From: Ruminococcus sp.
GTDB lineage: Bacteria > Bacillota > Clostridia > Oscillospirales > Ruminococcaceae
Reading direction: 5' to 3'
Assembly (NCBI GenBank): GCA_017519145.1
Contig: JAFWTA010000016.1
Coordinates: forward strand, 1 to 35,464
Length of the DNA stretch: 35,464 bases
Within the stretch, counting starts at the first letter, position 1, and each line of letters starts with the position of its first letter. Both the position numbers and the translations under genes were made by a program. Shown piece by piece: positions 1 to 7,775 of this stretch. The notes beneath the pieces are model-generated. The model was not told the origin of the DNA. It did no database searches and saw only the letters and a program-made list of their open reading frames with translations.

Positions 1-343
1 TCCTTTTCTTTGTCAATACCTTTTTGAAAATTTTCTGCAATTTATTTTTTGTCATCCTCTTCTTCGTTCCGCTCCCACGCTGCGCCAGCAGGCTTACTGT
101 TTGCGTCCCCTCGAGGCGACTTAATTATTATAGCACGATGATGAGCTTTTGTCAACTAAAAAAGAAGCGGTTGAATACTCTGCTTTTTATCTAATATGAC
201 TCCATATGCTTCCTCATATAACGCACGCTGCTGCCTTACATTACTCCGTTCCTTACTGATCCCTTTGCAGTCTCCGGGCGAAGGCTTCTGAGATGATCAT
301 AGAGCACGAACAGCTCCGCCGACTCTTATCTCTTTCATTCCCA
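1..343. other. Intergenic region at left edge with outward promoter(s)
   Basis: I see no convincing gene in this stretch. It holds a consensus promoter reading left (see 127-155). Nearer the edge is a second perfect -35 hexamer on the minus strand (TTGACA, complement of 11-16), whose -10 would lie outside the window. The part between about 160 and 340, downstream of the minus-strand gene ending at 344, contains only very short open frames and no clear terminator. A weak A/T-flanked inverted repeat near 160-195 could end transcription from the right, but the stem is poor. Confidence 0.6.
127..155 (-). promoter_or_regulatory. Consensus sigma-A promoter firing out of the window
   Basis: On the minus strand the -35 hexamer is TTGACA (complement of 150-155) and the -10 is TATAAT (complement of 127-132), with a 17-bp spacer. 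Both match the consensus fully. A second TTGACA lies 130 bp downstream at 11-16. A tandem of perfect promoters ahead of a long leader is typical of stable RNA operons in Firmicutes, so an rRNA or tRNA operon to the left is a reasonable guess, but the target is not visible. Confidence 0.8.
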
Positions 344-760
344 TTACTTCACCAGCAGAAATCTCAGCGCAAATATGACTGCCATGACCACCAGCGCTGC
401 CGTAATAGTTATATGCCTGCTGACATCTGCCTCAAATTTGAACTTTTTCGGGTCCTTGGGATCGCAGAGTATCAGGTGGGTGGAGCCTATTTTCAAAGGC
501 TGGGTATAGGCTGCACTGTCCTTCTCCTCATATACCCTGCCATTCACCTCATAGTGCAGAGTATGGGTATAATGGCTGACCCGCTTGGCAGTCACTATAA
601 TATAGCTGAAAACACCTGCTCTTTTCGTGACTGCCGCTGCGTCAGTCACCTCAGCCTTTGCTATCACGCCGAACTTCTTATAATACAGAAGCCGCGCAAG
701 ATAAACTCCTCCTGCAAGAGCGATAATGCCGCCAACGCAGGCAAGTATGATGTCTCTCAT
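344..760 (-). CDS. DUF3592-like two-TM membrane protein
   Basis: This is a 138-residue protein with an N-terminal membrane helix (about residues 4-26), a soluble middle, and a C-terminal helix (about 117-136). The middle part has the pattern of DUF3592 proteins: a Tyr/His-rich strand followed by YEVNGRVYEEKD, then a Gly-containing turn and CDPKDPKKFKF. The function of that family is unknown. It is the last gene of a three-gene minus-strand group (with 776-1303 and 1342-1884) downstream of the argF terminator. The family assignment rests on sequence pattern only. Confidence 0.65.
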   Translation of the reverse strand: MRDIILACVGGIIALAGGVYLARLLYYKKFGVIAKAEVTDAAAVTKRAGVFSYIIVTAKRVSHYTHTLHYEVNGRVYEEKDSAAYTQPLKIGSTHLILCDPKDPKKFKFEADVSRHITITAALVVMAVIFALRFLLVK

Positions 761-775
761 GTTTCACCTCATTTA

Positions 776-1303
776 TCAGAATATGCCTTCATCACTTTCC
801 ACCATGCCCCTTGCCTTGTTCGGGTACATCGCTTCGGCATATCTGTATATTTTCATCAGATCAATATTCTCGGTATCGCCGCTTATCAGCTTATTGAGCG
901 TTTTCACATCGACGTTGACATTTAATCCTGTCTCGTCTTTCCAGTCGTCTTTCATGACCACAAACAGAATATCAAGGGTATATACCGTACCCCCTCTTGC
1001 ACGGTGAGGCCGTACACTGTAACAGAAGCTCTCAGTCTTTGCAAGGTCTATCTCCCAGCTGTAAAACAGCCATATACACCTGATAACGCCGTCGTCCCCA
1101 AGCTTTACCAGTGTTTTTGTCGAGCCCACCGCCACCAGCAGCACTACACCGACTGCCATTCCCGCTAAACTGCCCACCAGTGCATAGTCCGTCATCTTTT
1201 CATTGTAAGAAAGACACATCGGCAGCAGCCACAGTCCGAAAAACAGCACCACCGTTATCGCCATTATCATTGGCGGTATGTATTTTATCCTTAATGTTTT
1301 CAT
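776..1303 (-). CDS. Two-TM membrane protein, paralogue of 1342-1884
   Basis: This is a 175-residue protein. I chose the ATG at 1303 because a G-rich ribosome binding site (GGGGGT) sits about 7 bases upstream; the in-frame ATG at 1318 is itself part of that site. Two membrane helices lie at roughly residues 10-30 and 40-60, followed by a strand-rich cytosolic domain. The C-terminus has an IYRYAEAMYP segment matching VYRFLEEKYP of the next upstream gene, so the two are diverged duplicates. The layout of two helices and then a beta domain is like bacterial PH-like proteins. I do not recognise a specific function. Confidence 0.65.
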   Translation of the reverse strand: MKTLRIKYIPPMIMAITVVLFFGLWLLPMCLSYNEKMTDYALVGSLAGMAVGVVLLVAVGSTKTLVKLGDDGVIRCIWLFYSWEIDLAKTESFCYSVRPHRARGGTVYTLDILFVVMKDDWKDETGLNVNVDVKTLNKLISGDTENIDLMKIYRYAEAMYPNKARGMVESDEGIF

Positions 1304-1341
1304 AAATGATACCCCCATATCATCAGTTAAAGCCCCTATGC

Positions 1342-1884
1342 TTACCTCATATTCAGCATACCGCCTGCCTTTTCGGGATATTTCTCCTCAAGGAATCGGT
1401 ATACATCCGCAAGGGGAAGGCTCCCCTTGTAGTCGCCGTGCTTTATATCCAGCTGACTCACATTCAGTACATCGTTTATACGCTTTCTGCGCCTGATACC
1501 GAAAAGTCCCGTCTGCTCAAAGCTCAGCTCCATGGCAGAAGCTCTGCCATCAAGGCTGCGTTCAAGATTTTCCGTGAAGTATATCATTTCGCAGCGGAAT
1601 TGTGTGACTTTTTCCATTCTTACCCTGTTGTGCCTGCAAAAGCCCCACCAGTCCACTTCGTTTTCGTCGTATCGGACAGTCCTTTTGAAGTACAGATTTA
1701 TTCCGCGGCGTCCCAGCGCCACTATGAGCACCACGGGCATGAACACCGCAAACAGCAGTATCATCGGCAGAACGGGTATATCCATCATTATAGACAATAT
1801 CAGCACAGCTATCAGCGGAAGCTCCAGCCCAAACATTTTCCATACAAAGCCTGTTATCACAGACTCAACTTTAACTTTTTTCAT
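1342..1884 (-). CDS. Two-TM membrane protein, paralogue of 776-1303
   Basis: This is a 180-residue protein with hydrophobic segments at about residues 22-38 and 40-58, then a soluble domain rich in beta strands. It ends in VYRFLEEKYPEKAGGM, shared in pattern with its downstream neighbour. An AGGAG site lies 5-6 bases before the ATG. The start lies only about 20 bp beyond the argF terminator, so either it relies on read-through of that terminator or its promoter is hidden in the 3' end of argF. The function is unknown; a PH-like membrane-associated fold is only a possibility. Confidence 0.65.
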   Translation of the reverse strand: MKKVKVESVITGFVWKMFGLELPLIAVLILSIMMDIPVLPMILLFAVFMPVVLIVALGRRGINLYFKRTVRYDENEVDWWGFCRHNRVRMEKVTQFRCEMIYFTENLERSLDGRASAMELSFEQTGLFGIRRRKRINDVLNVSQLDIKHGDYKGSLPLADVYRFLEEKYPEKAGGMLNMR

Positions 1885-1904
1885 TTTTCTCCTATATCAT
1901 TTGC

Positions 1905-1935
1905 AAAAAGCGGACAGCCCGTAAACTGTCCGCTT
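1905..1935 (-). terminator. Rho-independent terminator after argF
   Basis: A 10-bp perfect stem (AAGCGGACAG, complement arm 926-935, and CTGTCCGCTT, complement arm 908-917) closes an 8-base loop. A run of five T follows on the minus strand. It lies 53 bp after the argF stop and 21 bp before the next start. Confidence 0.88.
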
Positions 1936-1987
1936 GAATTTACCCCTTTGCGCAGGATGTACCCTGCATATATACGTCTTTGGCGGC

Positions 1988-2896
1988 TCAGTCTGCCATG
2001 AGCTTTACCATTACAGCCTTCTGAGCGTGGAGACGGTTCTCGGCTTCCTCGAAGATCTCGTTTGCGTGAGACTCGAATACCTTCTCTGTGATCTCCTCCT
2101 CGCGGTGGGCAGGGAGGCAGTGGAGCACCATAGCGTCTGCATGAGCCTGAGCCATGAGCTCGTCGTTGATCTGGTAGCCTGCGAAAGCCTTCTTACGCTT
2201 CTCAGCTTCACCCTCCTGACCCATGGAAGCCCATACGTCCGTGATGAGAACGTCTGCATCCTTTGCAGCGACCACAGGAGAATTTGTCATCTCGAACTTG
2301 TCGCCGTACTTAGCAGCAAACTCCAGTATCTCAACAGGGGGCTGATAGTCGTCGGGGCAGGCGATGGAAACGCTCATGCCCACCTTCAGGCAGCCTACGA
2401 TAAGAGAATTAGCCATATTGTTTCCGTCACCGATGAAGCACATCTTCAGTCCGTCAAAGCTTCCCTTGAACTCGCGGATAGTCATAAGGTCAGCCAGTAC
2501 CTGACAGGGGTGACAGAAATCGGTAAGTCCGTTGATTATCGGGATAGAGCCGTACTGAGCGAGGTCCTCAACTTCCTTCTGCTCAAAGGTACGGATCATG
2601 ATTCCGTCAAGGTAGCGCGAGAGAACTCGTGCTGTGTCCTGAACGGGCTCTCCGCGTCCGATCTGGAGATCGTTTGAGGAGAGGAACAGCGGATATCCGC
2701 CCAGCTGATACATACCTGTCTCGAATGAGACACGGGTACGGGTAGAAGCCTTCTGGAATATCATTCCGAGGGTCTTGCCCTTGAGGTGGGGATGTGGGAT
2801 ACCGTGCTTCAGCTCGTACTTGAGCTGATCTGCAAGATTGAGTATGTCTATGATCTCGTCTGTGCTGAGATCCAGCATTTTAAGTAAGTGTTTCAT
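1988..2896 (-). CDS. argF: Ornithine carbamoyltransferase
   Basis: It makes citrulline from ornithine and carbamoyl phosphate, the sixth step of arginine synthesis, in the cytosol. The 302-residue length is normal. The carbamoyl-phosphate motif STRTR is at residues 51-55, HPCQ at 129-132, the ornithine-binding SMG loop at 224-226, and the catalytic HCLP at 259-262. HCLP plus the SMG loop fits ornithine rather than acetylornithine or putrescine as substrate. The start has an AAAGGA site 8 bases upstream. It is the last arg gene of the argD-argF unit and is followed by a strong terminator. An anabolic role is clear from the neighbours. Confidence 0.96.
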   Translation of the reverse strand: MKHLLKMLDLSTDEIIDILNLADQLKYELKHGIPHPHLKGKTLGMIFQKASTRTRVSFETGMYQLGGYPLFLSSNDLQIGRGEPVQDTARVLSRYLDGIMIRTFEQKEVEDLAQYGSIPIINGLTDFCHPCQVLADLMTIREFKGSFDGLKMCFIGDGNNMANSLIVGCLKVGMSVSIACPDDYQPPVEILEFAAKYGDKFEMTNSPVVAAKDADVLITDVWASMGQEGEAEKRKKAFAGYQINDELMAQAHADAMVLHCLPAHREEEITEKVFESHANEIFEEAENRLHAQKAVMVKLMAD

Positions 2897-2926
2897 AATA
2901 TTTATCCTTTCAAGAATTCGGTCTGT

Positions 2927-3391
2927 TTACTTGTTCATCTCTCCGAAGGCTTTGTCGATAGCCACGGCAAAAAGAGGGATGTAATCGTCAAAGGCGGTGT
3001 TCTCTATCTCTATACTGTACTGGAACTCGCCGTTCACACCAGAAAGAGTATGGATATGACCGACGCTGGTGCCGTTTCTGAATATCTCAAATTCCTTTCT
3101 GTCCTTGCTTCTGAGCTCAAATGAGAACTCCTTGCCTCTTGCCACGATGGTGGGGTCGAGGAAGAGCGACTTGCACTCCATGGAAAGGAACACATTATCG
3201 TTGAGTATTATGGTAAAGCCCGGCTTTTTGTCGTCGCCTGTCTGAACGAGAGTATAAAGGTTATAATAGTTGCTTGCGTCCATGAGATTATATCTCGAAC
3301 CGAAGCCTTTTTTCTTGACGCTGTATAAGACTTTGCCCGTCTTGTCAGTGGCTACATATTTGTTGCCCTTGCCTGTTACCTGCAGCTCCAT
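2927..3391 (-). CDS. Tubby/LURP-one-like small protein (tentative)
   Basis: This is a soluble protein of 154 residues with no membrane helix. The alternation of short strands (KYVATDKTGKVLYSV, YTLVQTGDD, KEFEIFRNGTSVGHI) resembles the beta-barrel Tubby-like/LURP-one-related fold of YxjI-type bacterial proteins, but this is only a pattern match. An ATG at 3397 overlaps the argD stop (ATGA) and leaves just one base after the GGAGG site. The ATG at 3391 has 7 bases of spacing and is the better start. It is translationally linked to argD and lies between argD and argF, with no evident link to arginine. Confidence 0.6.
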   Translation of the reverse strand: MELQVTGKGNKYVATDKTGKVLYSVKKKGFGSRYNLMDASNYYNLYTLVQTGDDKKPGFTIILNDNVFLSMECKSLFLDPTIVARGKEFSFELRSKDRKEFEIFRNGTSVGHIHTLSGVNGEFQYSIEIENTAFDDYIPLFAVAIDKAFGEMNK

Positions 3392-3393
3392 AA

Positions 3394-4563
3394 TCATTCC
3401 TCCAGTATCTCTATCAGAATTTTCAGTCCGTCCTTCAGTTCATCGTAGGAAATAGTCAGCGGCGGGAGGAGCCTTACCTTCTCCTTTGCGGTGAGTATGA
3501 GCAGTCCCTTTTCAAGAGCCTTTGCAGCCACATCGTGAGCATCCTTGGTCTTCAGCGTAATGCCTATCATGAGACCAAGCCCGCTTATGCCTGCGACCTC
3601 GCTGCACTTCTCAAGCTCGCTCTTTATGAACTCTGCCTTTTTGCCGACCTCATCGAGGAAGCCGTCGCTCTCTACCCTGTCAAGAACAGCCAGACCGCCT
3701 GCACAGGCAATGGGGTTGCCGCCGAATGTTGAGCCGTGAGTACCTGCTGTCAGGACTCCGCTGCACTTTTCGTTCACAAGGCAGGCACCCATGGGGACGC
3801 CGCCTGCGATACCCTTTGCAAGTGTGGTGATATCAGCCTTTTTGCCGAAGTGGTCTCCTGCGAGGAATTTACCTGTACGTCCCACACCTGTCTGCACCTC
3901 ATCGGCGATGACTAAGATATCCTTGGGAGCGCAGAGGTCATAGACCGCATCAACGAACTCCTTATCGAGGGTATTGACGCCGCCCTCGCCCTGAATGTAC
4001 TCCAGCATCACCGCACATACCGACTTGTCCTCAAGCTTGGCTTTAAGGTCGCCGATGTCATTTGCGGTAACATTCACGAAGCCTTCTACGAACGGAAAGA
4101 AGTAATTGTGGAACACATCCTGTCCCGTAGCGGAAAGGGTAGCGATAGTCCTGCCGTGGAAGGAATTTACAAGGGTTATTATAGTATGTCTGCCCTTGCC
4201 GTATTTATCGAAGCTGTATTTCCTTGCCACCTTGATAGCGCACTCATTTGCCTCGGCACCGCTGTTACAGAAGAATACCGACTTATAGCCCGATACATTG
4301 CAGAGCCTGTCGGCGAAATCCGCCTGAACCGCCGTATAGTAGTAGTTTGAACTGTGCTGGAGGGTACGGACCTGAGCACATACCGCATCAGCCCATTTAT
4401 CGTCGCAGTAACCGAGGGAATTAGTACCGATGCCGCTTCCGAAGTCGATGTATTCCCTGCCGTTTTCGTCCTTGCAGCGCCTTCCGCTTCCCTTTTCCAT
4501 TACCAGCGGATAGCGTCCGTAGGACTGCATAACGTGCGAATTGAATTTATCTATGGTATTCAT
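3394..4563 (-). CDS. argD: Acetylornithine aminotransferase
   Basis: This PLP enzyme converts N-acetylglutamate semialdehyde plus glutamate to N-acetylornithine. It has 389 residues, the usual length. Visible motifs are NSGAEA at 100-105 (phosphate binding), DEVQTGVGRTG from 221, and the Schiff-base lysine in TTLAKGIAGGVP at K250. AAGGAGG lies 5 bases before the ATG. Its own promoter lies at 4615-4644, so argD, the Tubby-like gene and argF can be made separately from the upstream argB unit. Other class-III aminotransferases (ornithine or succinylornithine) look alike, but the context settles the call. Confidence 0.95.
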   Translation of the reverse strand: MNTIDKFNSHVMQSYGRYPLVMEKGSGRRCKDENGREYIDFGSGIGTNSLGYCDDKWADAVCAQVRTLQHSSNYYYTAVQADFADRLCNVSGYKSVFFCNSGAEANECAIKVARKYSFDKYGKGRHTIITLVNSFHGRTIATLSATGQDVFHNYFFPFVEGFVNVTANDIGDLKAKLEDKSVCAVMLEYIQGEGGVNTLDKEFVDAVYDLCAPKDILVIADEVQTGVGRTGKFLAGDHFGKKADITTLAKGIAGGVPMGACLVNEKCSGVLTAGTHGSTFGGNPIACAGGLAVLDRVESDGFLDEVGKKAEFIKSELEKCSEVAGISGLGLMIGITLKTKDAHDVAAKALEKGLLILTAKEKVRLLPPLTISYDELKDGLKILIEILEE

Positions 4564-4614
4564 AAAGTCCTCCTTATGGCAGACTGCCTATCGGACTTTT
4601 TCAGACACACTATT

Positions 4615-4644
4615 ATTATAACGCTGAAAGGCAGTCAAAATCAA
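4615..4644 (-). promoter_or_regulatory. Promoter for argD-argF
   Basis: On the minus strand, -35 TTGATT (complement of 4639-4644) and -10 TATAAT (complement of 4615-4620) are 18 bp apart. An inverted repeat, GACTGCCT at 4582-4589 and AGGCAGTC at 4629-4636, brackets the -10 box and could be an operator. A second TATAAT-like box on the same strand (complement of 4658-4663) lacks a good -35. Confidence 0.6.
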
Positions 4645-4709
4645 TCTTTGAAGTTTTATTATAAGTAAATTTTTTGTATACAAGTAAATTATTTTATGAG
4701 AAGCAATCC

Positions 4710-5576
4710 TCACACGAACTGTGTGCCGATGCCCTCGTTGGAAAGTATCTCGATAAGGATAGAGTGAGGAACTCTTCCGTCGATGATGACTGTCTTGCTC
4801 ACGCCGCGTCTGACAGCCTCAACACAGCAGTCTATCTTGGGTATCATGCCGCCCGAGATTATGCCCTGTCTCTTCAGGAAGGGCACCTCGCTGACATTTA
4901 CCTCGGGGATAAGTGTGGACGGGTCGTCCTTATCGCGGAGAAGTCCGGCGATATCGGTCATGAGGATGAGGTTCTCCGCACCCAGCTCAGCGGCAATTCT
5001 TGCAGCAGCCGTATCCGCATTGATATTATATGTGTTGCCCTCCTCATCGGTGGCAACTGTTGCGATAACGGGGATATTTCCGTTTGCAAGAGCGTCTGTG
5101 ATGGGCTTGGTGTTGACCTTTGTTATCTCGCCGACCCAGCCGAGGTCCTGACCGCCGTCGGTCTTTTTCTTTTCAGCCATGAGCATCTCGCCGTCGATAC
5201 CGCAGAGTCCCACAGCACTGCCCTTGTGCTGAGCCAGAAGCTGTACCAGCTCCTTGTTGACCTTGCCGGAGAGCACCATCTTTACCACATCAACAGTGGC
5301 GTCATCGGTATATCTGAGACCGTTGACAAATCTGCTCTCGATATTGAGCTTTTTGAGCATATCGCTTATCTCCGGGCCGCCGCCGTGTACAAGAACTACC
5401 TTTACGCCGACCAGTGAAAGGAGGACGATATCTGTCATTACAGCGTCCTTGAGCTCCTTGTTGGTCATGGCGTTTCCGCCGTACTTGATAACGAGTATCT
5501 TGTTGTTATACTTCTGTATATACGGCAGGGCGTCTATAAGCACCTGTGACTTCTCGTTATTTGATATCTTTTCCAT
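4710..5576 (-). CDS. argB: N-acetylglutamate kinase
   Basis: It phosphorylates N-acetylglutamate with ATP, the second step of the pathway. The 288-residue protein has the glycine-rich KYGGNAM (31-37), VHGGGPEI (64-71) and the lysine-containing SGGMIPKI near the C-terminus. It carries an N-terminal helix of about 25 residues before the kinase core and ends in GIGTQFV. These two features are known from the hexameric, arginine-inhibited form of the enzyme. With ArgJ recycling acetyl groups, this kinase would be the expected feedback point. AAAGGA lies just ahead of the ATG. The next upstream gene ends 25 bp away. Confidence 0.95.
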   Translation of the reverse strand: MEKISNNEKSQVLIDALPYIQKYNNKILVIKYGGNAMTNKELKDAVMTDIVLLSLVGVKVVLVHGGGPEISDMLKKLNIESRFVNGLRYTDDATVDVVKMVLSGKVNKELVQLLAQHKGSAVGLCGIDGEMLMAEKKKTDGGQDLGWVGEITKVNTKPITDALANGNIPVIATVATDEEGNTYNINADTAAARIAAELGAENLILMTDIAGLLRDKDDPSTLIPEVNVSEVPFLKRQGIISGGMIPKIDCCVEAVRRGVSKTVIIDGRVPHSILIEILSNEGIGTQFV

Positions 5577-5601
5577 TTTCCTTTACTCCCTTTATGTGAA
5601 T

Positions 5602-6213
5602 TTAAGCCTGTCCCGACTTATATTTTATGAAAGCCTGATCTATCAGATACTTCAGCTTTTGCGGATCATCGGACTCCAGCCAATAATTTGCTATTATCCC
5701 ACGAGGATAATGCTCCTCTGTCCTGATCTGTACTCCGCCTTTATTGTCCTTGCCTATCGTATAGGTAACATTTGTGATATTGTCATAAGATATCTGTTCA
5801 AATTTGCCGTAAATAAGAGTCATGATCCGTCTGCTTGTAACAGCAACATCTTTGCCGGGGAAATTCTTTACAAGCTTTACTACGATAAATACACCGAACG
5901 TTATTACTATCACAGGGATTATCCAGATCAAAACCGAACCATCCCAGACAGCATCCGGCGATATTACTTCTTTGTATCCAAGAAAGAATGTAAATCCTAC
6001 CGCGGCTACAATGAGCGTGATCACGATCTCCGCTGCCTTGAAAATACCTTTCCTGTGCATACCTTCTATTGGAAGAGGCGCATTTCCCTTGCCCTTGCCC
6101 TGAACGTACAATATCTGCTCGCCCTCTTCAAGATAGGGAGCAAACTCCTCCTCAAGGAACTCACGGCTCGCATAAGCCTCGTCAGAACTATTATAATAAT
6201 CTTTTTCCGACAT
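5602..6213 (-). CDS. Bacterial PH-like membrane protein
   Basis: This is a 203-residue protein. It has an acidic N-terminus, the segment YLEEGEQILYVQG at about 27-39, two membrane helices (about 58-78 and 93-113), and then a beta-rich domain starting at VAVTSRRIMTLIYGKFEQI. The order matches bacterial PH-domain (bPH) proteins, in which the AVTxRRI strand opens the domain. The biochemical role is unknown. It is one of four relatives in a row between argJ and argB (with 6249-6971, 6989-7699 and 7776-8324), and the start has GAGAGG 7 bases upstream. It lacks the Cys/His repeat of its two upstream neighbours. Confidence 0.7.
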   Translation of the reverse strand: MSEKDYYNSSDEAYASREFLEEEFAPYLEEGEQILYVQGKGKGNAPLPIEGMHRKGIFKAAEIVITLIVAAVGFTFFLGYKEVISPDAVWDGSVLIWIIPVIVITFGVFIVVKLVKNFPGKDVAVTSRRIMTLIYGKFEQISYDNITNVTYTIGKDNKGGVQIRTEEHYPRGIIANYWLESDDPQKLKYLIDQAFIKYKSGQA

Positions 6214-6248
6214 AGCGTTGCCTCTCTTTCACAGAGCGTTTGTGGTCA

Positions 6249-6971
6249 TTATCTTCTCGGGGCATTTGCGCCGCGTATGGCATCCGTGAGTATCCTGCTG
6301 ACTCTTTCAGGATCGTGGATCTTGCCGATACGCACGGGCACAGAGTCTCCGTACCGGCTCCTCATGTTGTTATTTTCAAACTGAACATATCCGACACCAT
6401 TCCTCTGCGAGGTATAACTGACATTTCCCAGCGCCCTCAGATGAAAATTGGTAGGTCTTCCGCCGTGGAGCACTATCACTCTTATATCGGTAATGGCAAA
6501 GAGCGCGTCAAATGTTCCCGCAAGGGCGAGCGCCGAAATAACGATGATGATTATGCCTATAACCGAAAGTACACAGGTCAGTACACCCACTATAGTCAAG
6601 ATGATCCCGACGATGAGTCCTATGACTGCACCTTTCTTTGAAGACGTGGGATCACCCTTAGGCGCAGGACAGTTCTTATCGTGACCGCCTACCCAGAGAA
6701 TATGCTCATTTGCCGTAAGGAACGGCATGAACTGTCTTTCTATGGCAGCATAGTTGTCGTAGGGCAGCTGCTCGTAGTCAGCGTCTGCATAGGTCTGTTC
6801 ATGGCTGTGATCGCACTCTCTTACGTCGTTGATATTGCCGTAAGACTGTTCGTGACTGTGGTCACATTCCGTTCTGTATTCATGAGAGGGAGCTACATAA
6901 TCGTCATCGTATTTCGAGGCATACTGTTCGTTATATTCATCGTAGTCCTCAGTTTTCTTCCTTCCGAACAC
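6249..6971 (-). CDS. Bacterial PH-like membrane protein with CDHSHEQ repeats
   Basis: This is a 240-residue protein starting at a GTG, with an AGGCGGTG site upstream. The first 65 residues are hydrophilic and rich in Asp/Tyr/His. They hold two copies of a 17-residue repeat with CDHSHEQ at 36-42 and 53-59. FLTANEHILWVGG follows, then two adjacent hydrophobic segments (about 113-160) and a PH-like domain opening with FAITDIRVIVLHGG. The regular Cys-His pairs could bind a metal, which is inference. It is a recent duplicate of 6989-7699: the N-terminal region is nearly identical even as DNA, while the C-terminal domain has diverged. Confidence 0.7.
   Translation of the reverse strand: MFGRKKTEDYDEYNEQYASKYDDDYVAPSHEYRTECDHSHEQSYGNINDVRECDHSHEQTYADADYEQLPYDNYAAIERQFMPFLTANEHILWVGGHDKNCPAPKGDPTSSKKGAVIGLIVGIILTIVGVLTCVLSVIGIIIIVISALALAGTFDALFAITDIRVIVLHGGRPTNFHLRALGNVSYTSQRNGVGYVQFENNNMRSRYGDSVPVRIGKIHDPERVSRILTDAIRGANAPRR
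6874..6925. repeat. 52-bp direct repeat shared with 7602-7653
   Basis: These 52 bases are identical to 7602-7653. They encode the same N-terminal segment (SKYDDDYVAPSHEY region) of two neighbouring bPH-like genes. Flanking sequence is also similar but has substitutions. This marks a recent tandem gene duplication or gene conversion limited to the 5' ends. Confidence 0.85.
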
Positions 6972-6988
6972 GCTGACACCGCCTTTCG

Positions 6989-7699
6989 CTACATTTTATT
7001 GATACGGGCTCCAACAGAGGCGTCCTCGATTATACGCTGTACTCTGGGAGCGTCACTGATCTTGTACATTGTGAAGATCCTCGTTTTATCTCTGCTGCAC
7101 GGGGAACTGTTTACGGGAAAATCCAGATTCAGCTTCAGCAAGCCGTCTGACGTGCCGAGCCTGCTGACATATTGTATCCAGCCGAGCGGGATGGAGATGT
7201 TTTTGCCGCCCTGCACGGCTATTACCCTGATATCGGTAACAGCGTAGGCATAGCGCTTTTCCAGTACCATCAAGCATATCCCCAATGTCAGGATCAAGAC
7301 ACCAAGCATACTCATCCACATTGTGATAAAATCGCCGAACAGGAACATCACCAATCCTGCCACAAGCAGTTTCGTTCCCATGCCGCTTCTTCGACTGAAG
7401 GCTTTGATGGTGCCGCCTGCCCAGAGCAGGTGCTCATTGGGAGCCAGCAGTTTTTCCATGCTGTTTTCGAGGCTGACACGCTTATCGTAGGGCTTCTGCT
7501 CCGTGTCTGCGTCCTCGTAGGTCTGTTCGTGACTGTGATCGCACTCTCTGACCTCGTTTATATCGCTGTATGACTGCTCGTGACTGTGGTCACATTCCTC
7601 CCTGTATTCATGAGAGGGAGCTACATAATCGTCATCGTATTTCGAGGCATACTTCTCGTTATAGTCTTCGTAGTCCTCGTTGTTTTTTTTGCCGAACAT
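6989..7699 (-). CDS. Bacterial PH-like membrane protein with CDHSHEQ repeats
   Basis: This is a 236-residue paralogue of 6249-6971 with the same layout. The N-terminal acidic/Tyr-rich segment carries CDHSHEQ at residues 36-42 and 53-59, followed by LLAPNEHLLWAGG. Two hydrophobic helices (about 113-147) precede the PH-like strand YAVTDIRVIAVQGGK. The ATG is preceded by AGGTGAG. A stretch of 52 bases (7602-7653) is identical to 6874-6925 in the neighbour. The function is unknown. The position inside the arginine cluster suggests co-transcription only, not a role in arginine synthesis. Confidence 0.7.
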   Translation of the reverse strand: MFGKKNNEDYEDYNEKYASKYDDDYVAPSHEYREECDHSHEQSYSDINEVRECDHSHEQTYEDADTEQKPYDKRVSLENSMEKLLAPNEHLLWAGGTIKAFSRRSGMGTKLLVAGLVMFLFGDFITMWMSMLGVLILTLGICLMVLEKRYAYAVTDIRVIAVQGGKNISIPLGWIQYVSRLGTSDGLLKLNLDFPVNSSPCSRDKTRIFTMYKISDAPRVQRIIEDASVGARINKM

Positions 7700-7775
7700 C
7701 TGCTCACCTGCCCCAATTCTTTTATACGATCACCTGACGGAATTTCTCAGAAAGCTCATAGCTATCGGCATAATA

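Noticed and set aside
293-925. Plus-strand open frame near the left end
   Set aside because: It overlaps antisense the DUF3592-like and PH-like membrane-protein genes, which have better starts and recognisable patterns.
4564-4709. Possible T-box or riboswitch leader before argD
   Set aside because: The leader from the predicted start is only about 45 bases, with no T-box sequence or complex stem set; only a short inverted repeat is seen.
5254-6384. Long open plus-strand frame of about 375 codons across argB and the first bPH-like gene
   Set aside because: It lies antisense to two well-supported genes, has no ribosome site, and its translation has no recognisable domain; it is a by-product of codon bias.
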